A stretch of 27,816 bases of DNA from Bacilli bacterium (GTDB lineage Bacteria > Bacillota_I > Bacilli_A > RFN20 > CAG-826). The first letter of the stretch is position 1; each line of letters begins with the position of its first letter. Below are positions 17,317 to 24,631 of this stretch, piece after piece. The notes beneath the pieces are model-generated. The model worked only from the letters and a program-made list of their open reading frames with translations, was not told the origin of the DNA and did no database searches. The stretch covers positions 1-27,816 of the forward strand of contig JAEDIE010000014.1 of NCBI GenBank assembly GCA_016296775.1. Direction: 5' to 3'. The position numbers were made by a program, and so were the translations under genes.

Positions 17317-17940
17317 TTAAACCTCTAATTTAAGATCTTTATTATATGCTTCAATAACTGGTCCATATGAAAAACGATGAAACCCTTCAATTGGACCAAA
17401 TTTATCTAAAGCTTCTAAATGTTTTTTAGTACCATATCCTTTATTATGTTTTAAATCGTACTCTGGATATAGTTTATCATATTCATCCATCATTAAATCT
17501 CTTGTAACTTTTGCTAATATACTAGCTGCAGCAATATTTTTAAATCTAGCATCACCTTTAACAATTGCATTAGCTTTAATACCTTTAAAAGTTAAAGGCA
17601 TACAATCAGTAAAGATTAAATCTATATCATGATTCATATTTTCTAAAGCTAATAACATAGCTTTTCTACTAGCTTCATATATGTTAATTCTATCGATTTC
17701 AATAGGATTTATCACTCCAATTCCAAAAGCAATAGCATTTTCTTTAATTAATTCATATGCTTTCATTCTTTTCTTTTCTGTTAATTTTTTAGAATCATTG
17801 ATCAATTCATCATTAAAAGAAATGGGTAAAATACAACAAGCAGCAACTACTGGTCCACATAAAGGACCTCTACCTGCTTCATCACATCCTACAATAAATT
17901 CATAACCCAATTCATAGTATTTTTCATCTTCTTTTAACAT
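17317..17940 (-). CDS. rnhB: Ribonuclease HII
   Basis: RNase HII removes ribonucleotides embedded in DNA. The catalytic CDEAGRGPLCGPVVAA segment lies near residues 19-34, followed by DSKKLTEKKR, a third acidic residue in FTDCMPL, and KGDARFKNIAAASILAKVTRD. The C-terminal KGYGTKKHLEAL and HRFSYGPV motifs are also present. Its 207 aa is compact but complete. It starts 2 nt after the rbgA stop with no Shine-Dalgarno sequence, consistent with translational coupling. The rbgA-rnhB pair is conserved in Bacillus. Confidence 0.97.
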   Translation of the reverse strand: MLKEDEKYYELGYEFIVGCDEAGRGPLCGPVVAACCILPISFNDELINDSKKLTEKKRMKAYELIKENAIAFGIGVINPIEIDRINIYEASRKAMLLALENMNHDIDLIFTDCMPLTFKGIKANAIVKGDARFKNIAAASILAKVTRDLMMDEYDKLYPEYDLKHNKGYGTKKHLEALDKFGPIEGFHRFSYGPVIEAYNKDLKLEV

Positions 17941-17942
17941 AA

Positions 17943-18806
17943 TTAAGGTCTTTCTAAGGTAAATTTCGCAATAATTCCATTCTTAAATTCGTTAAGAAAA
18001 ATATATTGTGCTTTTTCAATATCTAAATTATTTTTTGTAAGTAAAAACCCTCTATTTTTTGCTAATAATTCAAAAAATTGTTCGTTATTTATTTCATTAA
18101 TATTTTCAATTTTATAGCGATTTCCCAGCTCTTTTTCATAATTCTTTCTTAAAAAATCTAAAGCATACTCAACTAGTTCATTTGAAGGTAAAATATTTTC
18201 TTTAATCGATCCAATTAAAGCTAAATTTATACCATTAATTTTGTTTTCAAATTTTGGTTCTAAAATTCCAGGAGTATCCATTATTTCAAACGAATCATTT
18301 ACTTTAGCCCAAGAAATTGACTTAGTAAAACCAGGTGTATTTGCTGCTTTCATTTGTTTTTTATCTAATAAATAATTGATAAATGTTGACTTACCAACAT
18401 TAGGAATACCAATAACCATTGCTCTAGTTTTACACTTTTTTATACCTTTTAAAGCCATTTTTTCTTGTTTAATTTTAATAAATTCATTAATAGCGTTCAT
18501 TAATTTAGCTTTAGCTAGTTTATTTTCTAAACTTAAAGAAATACATTTATTTCCATCTTTATTTAACTTTTCAATCCATAATTTAGTAACAGAATCATCA
18601 GCTAAATCTTCTTTATTTAAAATAAATAATTTGGCTTTATTTTCTACAATATTTAAAAGATATTTATTAAAAGTTGAATATGGACTTCTTGCATCTAATA
18701 AACATATAACAAAATCGACAAGCTTTAACTTCTCTTTAATTTGATTGCTTGCCTTTTTCATATGTCCAGGAAACCAATGTATGTTCTTTTCACTATTGTT
18801 ATTCAT
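17943..18806 (-). CDS. rbgA: Ribosome biogenesis GTPase RbgA (YlqF)
   Basis: RbgA is a circularly permuted GTPase needed for late 50S subunit assembly. The N-terminal signature HWFPGHMKKA is followed by permuted motifs in the expected order: G4 NKED (64-67), G1 GIPNVGKST (133-141), G2 NTPGFTK and G3 DTPG (177-180). A helical C-terminal domain completes the 287 aa. It follows the rplS terminator and has no Shine-Dalgarno sequence. A TAATAT box ends 5 nt before the ATG with TTTAAA 18 nt upstream, so it may start a leaderless transcript. Confidence 0.96.
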   Translation of the reverse strand: MNNNSEKNIHWFPGHMKKASNQIKEKLKLVDFVICLLDARSPYSTFNKYLLNIVENKAKLFILNKEDLADDSVTKLWIEKLNKDGNKCISLSLENKLAKAKLMNAINEFIKIKQEKMALKGIKKCKTRAMVIGIPNVGKSTFINYLLDKKQMKAANTPGFTKSISWAKVNDSFEIMDTPGILEPKFENKINGINLALIGSIKENILPSNELVEYALDFLRKNYEKELGNRYKIENINEINNEQFFELLAKNRGFLLTKNNLDIEKAQYIFLNEFKNGIIAKFTLERP

Positions 18807-18811
18807 AATTA

Positions 18812-18841
18812 ATATTAAATATACTACATTTTTATTTTAAA
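18812..18841 (-). promoter_or_regulatory. Candidate promoter of rbgA-rnhB-dprA
   Basis: On the minus strand TTTAAA, 18 nt, TAATAT, then five bases before the ATG. The -35 overlaps the T-rich tail of the rplS terminator. In AT-rich sequence this could occur by chance. Confidence 0.35.
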
Positions 18842-18870
18842 TAAAATAAAAGGTAGGGGTTACCCTACCT
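18838..18870 (-). terminator. Terminator of rplS
   Basis: On the minus strand AGGTAGGG and CCCTACCT form a perfect 8-bp stem around a TAAC loop, followed by TTTATTTTATTT. It lies about 30 nt after the rplS stop codon. Confidence 0.88.
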
Positions 18871-18900
18871 CTAGTCACTAAATAAATATAATTTTTTAAA

Positions 18901-19248
18901 CTATAGAATTTGTTTAATTCTAGCAGCTTTTCCGCTTCTTGAACGGATATAAGTGATTTTGTTTCTTCTAACTTTTCCTTTTTTAACTACTTCAACACTT
19001 ACAACGTTTGGTGATTGTACTGGGAAGATTCTTTCAACACCAATACTACCGCTCATTTTTCTAACAACGAATGTTTCAGCAACTCCACCGCCTCTACGAG
19101 CAATAACAACACCTTCAAAGATTTGAATTCTTGATTTTCCGTTTTCGGTGATTCTAACTGAAACTTTTACAGTATCACCACTTTTGAATTCTGGAAGATC
19201 TGTTCTAAGTTGGGAAGCAGTAACTTTTTTAGCTAAATTTTTATCCAT
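18901..19248 (-). CDS. rplS: 50S ribosomal protein L19
   Basis: L19 lies at the subunit interface of the large subunit. The 115-aa protein is canonical throughout, with PEFKSGDTVKVSVRI, IQIFEGVVIARRGGG, the ETFVVRKMSGSIGVERIFP block and a basic C-terminus. GAAAGGGG precedes the ATG. It stands alone between its own promoter, a likely L19 leader and a strong terminator. In Bacillus it directly follows trmD on the same strand; here trmD points the other way because of an inversion, so L19 is separately expressed. Confidence 0.98.
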   Translation of the reverse strand: MDKNLAKKVTASQLRTDLPEFKSGDTVKVSVRITENGKSRIQIFEGVVIARRGGGVAETFVVRKMSGSIGVERIFPVQSPNVVSVEVVKKGKVRRNKITYIRSRSGKAARIKQIL

Positions 19249-19340
19249 AAGCTTTCCCCTTTCATAAATCGTTCTCTTGACGTTCGTATAATGTGACTAA
19301 TTAAAGTGGACCGTCCGTATCACAATAATTTTTTTGTGCT
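19249..19340 (-). promoter_or_regulatory. Candidate L19 leader (ribosomal protein autoregulation)
   Basis: The leader of about 90 nt is richer in G and C than the spacer around it. TGTGA/TCACA can close a helix holding a GGA-CGG-TCC hairpin, followed by a CGAACG-containing segment before the Shine-Dalgarno sequence. An L19 leader motif is known in low-GC Gram-positives; assignment to it rests on position and visible structure only. Confidence 0.45.
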
Positions 19341-19345
19341 TATTA

Positions 19346-19374
19346 ATAATAATAAAAAAATATACTTTTGTAAA
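19346..19374 (-). promoter_or_regulatory. Promoter of rplS
   Basis: On the minus strand TTTACA is followed after 17 nt by TATTAT. It is divergent from the rpsP promoter 34 nt away. The palindrome TATACTTT-TGT-AAAGTATA (19361-19379) covers its -35. Confidence 0.6.
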
Positions 19375-19407
19375 GTATAAAAATTTTAATGTGTTAAGTA
19401 AAAATAC

Positions 19408-19436
19408 TTGACACCCATAATATATTTTAATAATAT
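19408..19436 (+). promoter_or_regulatory. Promoter of rpsP-khpA-rimM-trmD
   Basis: A consensus TTGACA is followed after 17 nt by TAATAT, giving a leader of about 20 nt with AAAAGGAGA before the rpsP ATG. A short AAGTA-AAAA-TACTT repeat (19396-19409) touches the -35. Confidence 0.82.
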
Positions 19437-19464
19437 ATTAAAGCAATAAAAAAGGAGATTAATT

Positions 19465-19734
19465 ATGGTCAAAATTAGATTAGCAAGATGCGGAAGACAT
19501 GAACTTCCTTTCTATAGAATCGTTGCTGCTGATTCAAGATATTCAAAAGATGGAAGATACCTTGAACAAATCGGTACATATGATCCTAAAAAAGGTATTG
19601 TTGATGGCGTCGTTATCAACGAAGAAATCGCTATTAAATGGGTCAAAAATGGTGCTCAATATAGCGAAACAGTTAAAGCTTTATTAAAAGAAAAAGATAT
19701 CTTTAACAAAGCCAAAGCTACAAAAGGAGAATAG
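19465..19734 (+). CDS. rpsP: 30S ribosomal protein S16
   Basis: S16 helps fold the 5' domain of 16S rRNA. The 89-aa protein has the typical VKIRLARCG start, PFYRIVAADSR and the DGRYLEQIGTYDP segment. A strong ribosome binding site and a consensus promoter lie immediately upstream. It leads the only plus-strand protein operon of the window, rpsP-khpA-rimM-trmD. Codons ending in C are more frequent than in neighbouring genes, as expected for a highly expressed ribosomal gene. Confidence 0.97.
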   Translation: MVKIRLARCGRHELPFYRIVAADSRYSKDGRYLEQIGTYDPKKGIVDGVVINEEIAIKWVKNGAQYSETVKALLKEKDIFNKAKATKGE

Positions 19735-19740
19735 TAATTT

Positions 19741-20007
19741 ATGGATTACGTCGCTTTAATTCATACTCTTATTGATCCAATTGTTTCTAAACCAGAAACA
19801 TTATTAATTAGAGAATTACCAAGCGAAGATGAAAAGAAAGTTACTTTCTTAGTTTGTGCACAAAACGAAGACTGTGCTCGTTTAATTGGAAAAAAAGGTT
19901 GTGTTGCTAACGCTTTAAGAGATATTCTTACAATCGCTGGTAAACTCGATCACAAAAGAGTTGGATTAAAATTCGAATCTTTTGAAGAAAATAAGGAAGA
20001 AAATTAA
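19741..20007 (+). CDS. khpA: KH-domain RNA-binding protein KhpA (YlqC)
   Basis: This is a small one-domain KH protein of 88 aa. In Gram-positives KhpA partners KhpB (Jag/EloR) and influences cell division and RNA metabolism. The RNA-binding GxxG loop reads GKKG in ARLIGKKGCVANALRDIL. It begins 6 nt after rpsP with AAAGGAG placed in the end of that gene. The position between rpsP and rimM is the standard Bacillus order; ylqD, found there in some Bacillus species, is absent. Confidence 0.93.
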   Translation: MDYVALIHTLIDPIVSKPETLLIRELPSEDEKKVTFLVCAQNEDCARLIGKKGCVANALRDILTIAGKLDHKRVGLKFESFEENKEEN

Positions 20008-20026
20008 GGAATTTACTTCCTTTTTT
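20006..20026 (+). terminator. Weak intercistronic hairpin with T-run after khpA
   Basis: AAGGAA and TTCCTT pair around TTTAC and run into TTTTTT, beginning in the khpA stop codon. The stem is short, so it probably only attenuates transcription into rimM-trmD. Confidence 0.45.
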
Positions 20027-20031
20027 ATATT
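20026..20031 (+). promoter_or_regulatory. Candidate -10 box of rimM (leaderless start)
   Basis: TATATT is followed by six bases and the rimM ATG, with no Shine-Dalgarno sequence. The layout is the same as before pyrH. The -35 region is weak. Confidence 0.25.
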
Positions 20032-20037
20032 TAATTT

Positions 20038-20544
20038 ATGGAATATTTAAGAGTCGCAAGAATTGTAAATGCTATAGGTCTTAATGGAGAACTTAAGATA
20101 TTTTCAACGACCTCTTTTAAAAAAGTTAGATATAAAAAGGGAAATAAATTATTAATATTAATTGATAATGAATATGTTCCGGTAACAGTCAAATCATTTA
20201 GAATCAAAGATTCAAAATTTGATGCTATTACTTTTAAAGAATTCACTACTCTTGAACAAGTAGAAAACTTAAAAAATCATGATATTTTTTGTATTAAAGA
20301 TGAATCAATTTTATATGAAAACGAATACTATTATGACGATTTAAAAGATTTAAAAGTATTTGATGAGAATCAAAAAGAGGTAGGAATTAGCATAGAAATT
20401 GAAGAATTTCCTGCTAATTTAACTTTAAAAATTAAAACTAATGAAGGAAAATTTGCTTTCGTTCCATTCAATGATTTCTTCATTAAAAATATAGATATAA
20501 AAGAAAAATCAATTACAATTCATGTAATTGAAGGATTATTATGA
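20038..20544 (+). CDS. rimM: 16S rRNA maturation factor RimM
   Basis: RimM binds S19 and assists maturation of the 30S head domain. The N-terminal barrel begins YLRVARIVNAIGLNGELKI, matching the family's GxxGxxGE-type start. The C-terminal PRC-barrel part contains YYYDDLKDLKVFD, the usual YYxxDL motif. The 168 aa is normal. It overlaps trmD by 4 bp (ATGA). It has no visible Shine-Dalgarno sequence and follows a weak terminator-like hairpin. Confidence 0.93.
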   Translation: MEYLRVARIVNAIGLNGELKIFSTTSFKKVRYKKGNKLLILIDNEYVPVTVKSFRIKDSKFDAITFKEFTTLEQVENLKNHDIFCIKDESILYENEYYYDDLKDLKVFDENQKEVGISIEIEEFPANLTLKIKTNEGKFAFVPFNDFFIKNIDIKEKSITIHVIEGLL

Positions 20545-21317
20545 GATTTGTAATTTTAACTACTTTTGTCGAAATGTATGAAAGCTTTTTATCATACTCA
20601 ATTATTGCTAGAGCAATTGAAAAAAAGTTAATCGAAGTTAAACTTGTTAATATTAGAGATTATACATTAGATAAAAATCATAGAACCGACACTCCACCAA
20701 TTGGAGGAGGAGCTGGTTTGATCATGAAATGTCAACCAATTGTTGATGCTTTAAAAGCTAATTCCACTGTAAATTCAAAGAAAATTATAATGAGCCCAAG
20801 AGGAAAAATATTTAATCAAGAAATGGCTAAAAAACTATCAAAAGAAGAAGAAATAGTTATTTTATGTGGTCATTACGAAGGAATTGATGAAAGAGTTTAT
20901 CCTTATTTTGATGAAGAAATATCTATTGGAGATTATATATTAACTGGAGGAGAAACTGCTAGTTTTATTTTAATTGATGCTATATCAAGATTAGTTGATG
21001 GAGTAATTAATGAAGAATCAATAAAAGAAGAAACATTTAACAATAATTTAATTGAATATCCTCAATATACTGAACCATATGATTTTAATGGAAGTTTAGT
21101 TCCAGACATATTATACTCGGGAAATCATAGGGTTATTGAAAAATATAGACGAAAAATGTCTTTAGGATATACTAAAATTTATCGACCAGATTTATTTAAT
21201 AAAATAAAATTGTCCAAGTCTGATTTAAAATTACTTGAACAATTTGATAATAATGAATTAAGTAAAGAAGAACAACTAGCTTTAGAAAAAGGAAAGAAGT
21301 TTATTAAAAACCACTAG
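20541..21317 (+). CDS. trmD: tRNA (guanine37-N1)-methyltransferase TrmD, with altered catalytic positions
   Basis: TrmD makes m1G37 in tRNAs reading CNN codons, which prevents frameshifting. The deep-knot SPOUT core is clear: GGGAGLIMK, MSPRGKIFNQ, LCGHYEGIDERV, ISIGDYILTGGE and R150, equivalent to the essential arginine of the E. coli enzyme. Several conserved positions differ. The residue aligned with general-base Asp169 of E. coli is E164. The YTRP motif reads YTEP (E178), and the FPEM start motif reads FVEM. Its 258 aa is normal. The start overlaps rimM with GAAGGA upstream. The end overlaps the convergent ffh gene by 14 bp. Confidence 0.94.
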   Translation: MRFVILTTFVEMYESFLSYSIIARAIEKKLIEVKLVNIRDYTLDKNHRTDTPPIGGGAGLIMKCQPIVDALKANSTVNSKKIIMSPRGKIFNQEMAKKLSKEEEIVILCGHYEGIDERVYPYFDEEISIGDYILTGGETASFILIDAISRLVDGVINEESIKEETFNNNLIEYPQYTEPYDFNGSLVPDILYSGNHRVIEKYRRKMSLGYTKIYRPDLFNKIKLSKSDLKLLEQFDNNELSKEEQLALEKGKKFIKNH

Positions 21318-22632
21318 GGAATCTCCCTCCTTTTTTAAAATCTTTCATCATTTTAGTTTGTTTTTTCATCTCTTCATATTTTTTCAATACTCTATTAACA
21401 TCAGCGTTAGTTTTTCCACTACCCTTAGCAATTCTACATTTTCTACTATTCTTTAAAATGTCTGGATTTTCTCTTTCTTCTTTAGTCATAGAATTAATAA
21501 TTACTTCAAAATTTTTCATTTCATCTTCAACTAATTTAAATTGAGCATCGCTAATTTTTGGAGCTCCAGGAATAAGCTTCATCAATGATTTCAAACTACC
21601 AAGTTTTTGAATTTGTTTCATTTGGCTTAACATGTCATCGAGAGTAAATTTTCCTCCCATCATTTTATTAACAGCTTTTTTAGCTTCTTTTTCATCAATG
21701 TTTTCTTGAACTTTATCGATTAACGATAAAACATCACCCATTCCTAAAATTCTTTCAGCCATTCTTTCTGGATAAAATATATCTAAATCGCTAATTTTTT
21801 CACCTGTACCTATAAATTTAATTGGAACACCTGTAACATAACTAATACTTAAAGCAGCTCCACCTCTACTATCACCATCCATTTTAGACATGATATCTCC
21901 AGTTAAACCTAAAGTATCATTAAAAGTTTTAGCAACATTAACAGTATCTTGACCAGCAAGAGCATCAGTTAAAAGCAAGATTTCATCAGGATTTACCTTA
22001 GATTTGATGTTCTTTAATTCTTCCATCAAAGGTTCATCAATTTGAAGTCTTCCTGCAGTATCAATAATTAATACATCGTAGTGATCGTTATAGGCTTTTT
22101 CTTTAGCTTTTAAGGCGATATCGACAGGATTCACCTTATCTCCCATATTAACTAAATCAACCTTTAATTGAGTAGCTAATTGAGCAAGTTGATCGATAGC
22201 AGCTGGACGATAAACGTCACAAGCAGCTAATAATACCTTCTTTTTAAGCTTGTTTTTCATTAAATTAGCAAGTTTAGCTGCAGTTGTAGTTTTACCACTA
22301 CCTTGAAGACCAACAAGCATAATAATTGTAGGTTTATTTTTGTTATAAATTAATTCACTTCTATCACTTCCTAATAATTCAACAAGTTCATCCTTAACAA
22401 TTTTAATGACCATTTCACTAGGATTTAATTTGGTATATACTTCTTGTCCTAAAGCTTTTTCTTTAACATTAGACACAAAAACTTTAACAACTTTATAATT
22501 TACATCAGCTTCTAAAAGAGCAATACGTACCTCTTTTAGCATTGCTTCCATATTCTTTTCAGTAAGTTTAGATTCACCTTTTATAGATTTAACTATTCTT
22601 GAAAACTTCTCTTGTAAAGCCTCAAATGCCAT
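21304..22632 (-). CDS. ffh: Signal recognition particle protein Ffh (SRP54)
   Basis: Ffh binds signal sequences and SRP RNA and hands ribosomes to FtsY. The N domain is helical. The G domain has GLQGSGKTT at 108-116, DTAGRLQIDEPLMEEL, the TKMDG-equivalent SKMDGDSRGG, and GTGEKISDLD. The methionine-rich M domain follows (for example MKQIQKLGSLKSLMKLIPG). The total is 442 aa. It overlaps ylxM by 11 bp with GGAGG inside ylxM as ribosome binding site. Its 3' end overlaps convergent trmD, with no terminator visible between them. Confidence 0.98.
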   Translation of the reverse strand: MAFEALQEKFSRIVKSIKGESKLTEKNMEAMLKEVRIALLEADVNYKVVKVFVSNVKEKALGQEVYTKLNPSEMVIKIVKDELVELLGSDRSELIYNKNKPTIIMLVGLQGSGKTTTAAKLANLMKNKLKKKVLLAACDVYRPAAIDQLAQLATQLKVDLVNMGDKVNPVDIALKAKEKAYNDHYDVLIIDTAGRLQIDEPLMEELKNIKSKVNPDEILLLTDALAGQDTVNVAKTFNDTLGLTGDIMSKMDGDSRGGAALSISYVTGVPIKFIGTGEKISDLDIFYPERMAERILGMGDVLSLIDKVQENIDEKEAKKAVNKMMGGKFTLDDMLSQMKQIQKLGSLKSLMKLIPGAPKISDAQFKLVEDEMKNFEVIINSMTKEERENPDILKNSRKCRIAKGSGKTNADVNRVLKKYEEMKKQTKMMKDFKKGGRFPSGF

Positions 22633-22942
22633 CTTTAATTACCTCCAATATTTCTTCTTTTATCTTTTTAATATCATCTTCATTAGAAGAAATAATATCT
22701 TTAATTTTACATTGTTTTTCATATATTTTTAATTCATTTTCATACTTTAGAAGATTTTCTTTTGCATGATTTAAACTATCATTTACAGCACTTCTTGAAA
22801 TAGATAAGTTATCACTTATTTCGCTTAAAGAAAGATTATAAACATAGTATTGTTCAATAATTTCTTTTTGTTTAGAAGCTAATAAATTTCCATAAATTAA
22901 AAATAAATTATTTATATAATCAAATTCTTCAATTATTTTCAT
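22622..22942 (-). CDS. ylxM: YlxM, SRP-associated helix-turn-helix protein
   Basis: YlxM is a small sigma-70 region 4-like protein always found next to ffh; in streptococci it modulates SRP activity. The 106 aa contain the helix-turn-helix LSLSEISDNLSISRSAVNDSL (about residues 33-53), preceded by the typical QKEIIEQYYVYN. It overlaps ftsY by 14 bp and ffh by 11 bp, making a fully interlocked ftsY-ylxM-ffh unit. It ends in TGA, which shows that UGA is a stop codon here. Confidence 0.94.
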   Translation of the reverse strand: MKIIEEFDYINNLFLIYGNLLASKQKEIIEQYYVYNLSLSEISDNLSISRSAVNDSLNHAKENLLKYENELKIYEKQCKIKDIISSNEDDIKKIKEEILEVIKDGI

Positions 22943-23942
22943 CTTTAATTAATCCACTACAAAGTCCATATAAGTATTTATCTAGATCAAATTCTTCTAA
23001 ATCATCCATTTTTTCACCTAAACCAATAAATCTTACGGGTATTCCTAATTCTTGTCTAATAGCTAAAATTATTCCACCCTTACTAGTTCCATCCATTTTA
23101 GTAATAACTATACCAGTGATGTCAGTTAATTCTTTAAATGCAGTAGCTTGACTAACTCCATTTTGTCCAGTAGTAGCATCAATTACTAAAAATGATTCAA
23201 TTGGGTTATTGTTTTCTTTTTTAATAACTTTTGTAATTTTTCTTAATTCATCCATCAAAGACTGCTTATTTTGAAGTCTTCCAGCTGTATCTACAATAAT
23301 TAAATCACTATTATTTAATGTTCCTTCATGAACACCTTTAAATGCTACACTCGCAGGGTCTTCGTTATCATTTCCTGTAACAATAGAACAATTTAATCTA
23401 GAAGCCCAAACAGTTAATTGTTCTTTAGCTCCAGCTCTAAAAGTATCTGCTGCAACTAAAGTAACTTTCTTATTTTGCTTAATATATCTATAAGCTAATT
23501 TTGCAATTGTAGTAGTTTTTCCTACTCCATTTACACCCATTACTAATAAAACTCTTGGGGTAGAAGAAAAATCAATTTCATTAACAATATCTTCACCTTC
23601 TTTAAGATAATTTAAGAACATTTTATCTACTAATTGCTCATTAATTTCTTTAGGTTCGGTAATATTTTTTTCTTTAGATTCATTTAATAATTCATCAATA
23701 ATATTAAGCGCAAAAGAAACACCACAATCGGCTTCAATTAAGATTTCTTCTAATTCACTAAAATACTCTTCATTAACTACTTTATATCTTTTAGTTAATT
23801 CATCTAATTTATTAGAAAATTCTTTTCTAGATTTAGCCATTCCCTTATCATATTTTTCAATAGATTCGGCTTGTTTAGCTTCATCTTCTTTCTTTTCTTT
23901 TTTCTTAAATAATTTTTCTTTTAAAAATTTAAATAATCCCAT
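22929..23942 (-). CDS. ftsY: SRP receptor FtsY
   Basis: FtsY is the membrane-associated GTPase that receives SRP-ribosome complexes. A lysine-rich amphipathic N-terminus (GLFKFLKEKLFKKK) can bind membrane lipids directly, and the acidic A domain is short. The NG domain has GVNGVGKTT at 136-144, DTFRAGAKEQL, DTAGRLQNKQSLMDEL, TKMDGTSKGG and FIGLGEKMDDL. The 337 aa is typical for Bacillota. It starts 1 nt after the rnc stop. The smc gene that separates rnc and ftsY in Bacillus is absent. It ends with TGA. Confidence 0.98.
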   Translation of the reverse strand: MGLFKFLKEKLFKKKEKKEDEAKQAESIEKYDKGMAKSRKEFSNKLDELTKRYKVVNEEYFSELEEILIEADCGVSFALNIIDELLNESKEKNITEPKEINEQLVDKMFLNYLKEGEDIVNEIDFSSTPRVLLVMGVNGVGKTTTIAKLAYRYIKQNKKVTLVAADTFRAGAKEQLTVWASRLNCSIVTGNDNEDPASVAFKGVHEGTLNNSDLIIVDTAGRLQNKQSLMDELRKITKVIKKENNNPIESFLVIDATTGQNGVSQATAFKELTDITGIVITKMDGTSKGGIILAIRQELGIPVRFIGLGEKMDDLEEFDLDKYLYGLCSGLIKDENN

Positions 23943-23943
23943 A

Positions 23944-24627
23944 TTACTTAACTGTCTTTCTTAACGCATCACAAGCTGCACTTTGTTCAGCTTCTTTCTT
24001 ACTTTTTCCTACACCTTTTCCTAAACAAATATTGTTAAAGTACACTTCAACAAAGAAAGTTCTATCGTGAGGTGGACCTTTTTCTGAAACAGTTTTATAT
24101 GTAACTGATTCACGATGTTCACATTGAATCATCTCTTGTAACATTGATTTATAATCTTTAATATCTTCCATTTTGAAGTTAATTACATCATTTAAATAAA
24201 TATCTGTAATAAATTGAGTAACAACTTTAATTCCTTGATCTAAATAAATGGCACCAATTACTGCTTCAAAAATATCTTCTAAAATTGAATTATTTTTAAT
24301 TAATTCTTCTGTAGGAATTGAATGTCCTGCTCTAATATAGTGGTGATATCCTAGCTTTTTTGCATATTCAGCTAAAGATTTTGTTTGAACTAAATTAGCT
24401 TTTGCTTTTGTTAAATCACCTTCTCTTAATTCAGGATGATGATTAAAAAGTAAACTAGCAACAACAAAACCTAATACTGAATCACCCATGAATTCTAAAC
24501 GTTCATAATCGTGATGATGGGTTTTAGCTTCACTATTAAAAGAAGAATGTGTAAAAGCCATTTCGTAAAGCTCAACATTCTTAATTTTAATTTTGAATTT
24601 TTTAAAAAACTGTACTAAATCCCTCAT
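23944..24627 (-). CDS. rnc: Ribonuclease III
   Basis: RNase III cuts double-stranded RNA in rRNA processing and mRNA turnover. The catalytic domain has ERLEFMGDSVL at 42-52 and the second acidic motif EDIFEAVIGA (D118, E121). The C-terminal double-stranded RNA-binding domain ends in GVGKSKKEAEQSAACDAL. Its 227 aa is normal. It begins 4 nt after plsX. The fabD-fabG-acpP genes that lie between plsX and rnc in Bacillus are not here. Confidence 0.97.
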   Translation of the reverse strand: MRDLVQFFKKFKIKIKNVELYEMAFTHSSFNSEAKTHHHDYERLEFMGDSVLGFVVASLLFNHHPELREGDLTKAKANLVQTKSLAEYAKKLGYHHYIRAGHSIPTEELIKNNSILEDIFEAVIGAIYLDQGIKVVTQFITDIYLNDVINFKMEDIKDYKSMLQEMIQCEHRESVTYKTVSEKGPPHDRTFFVEVYFNNICLGKGVGKSKKEAEQSAACDALRKTVK

Positions 24628-24631
24628 CTTT

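Noticed and set aside
18376..18744. 122-aa plus-strand open frame inside rbgA
   Set aside because: It is antisense to a conserved GTPase, with no start signals and no recognisable motifs.
22622..23942. Mollicute code with UGA as tryptophan
   Set aside because: TGA ends ylxM and ftsY at their natural C-termini, and tryptophans use TGG.
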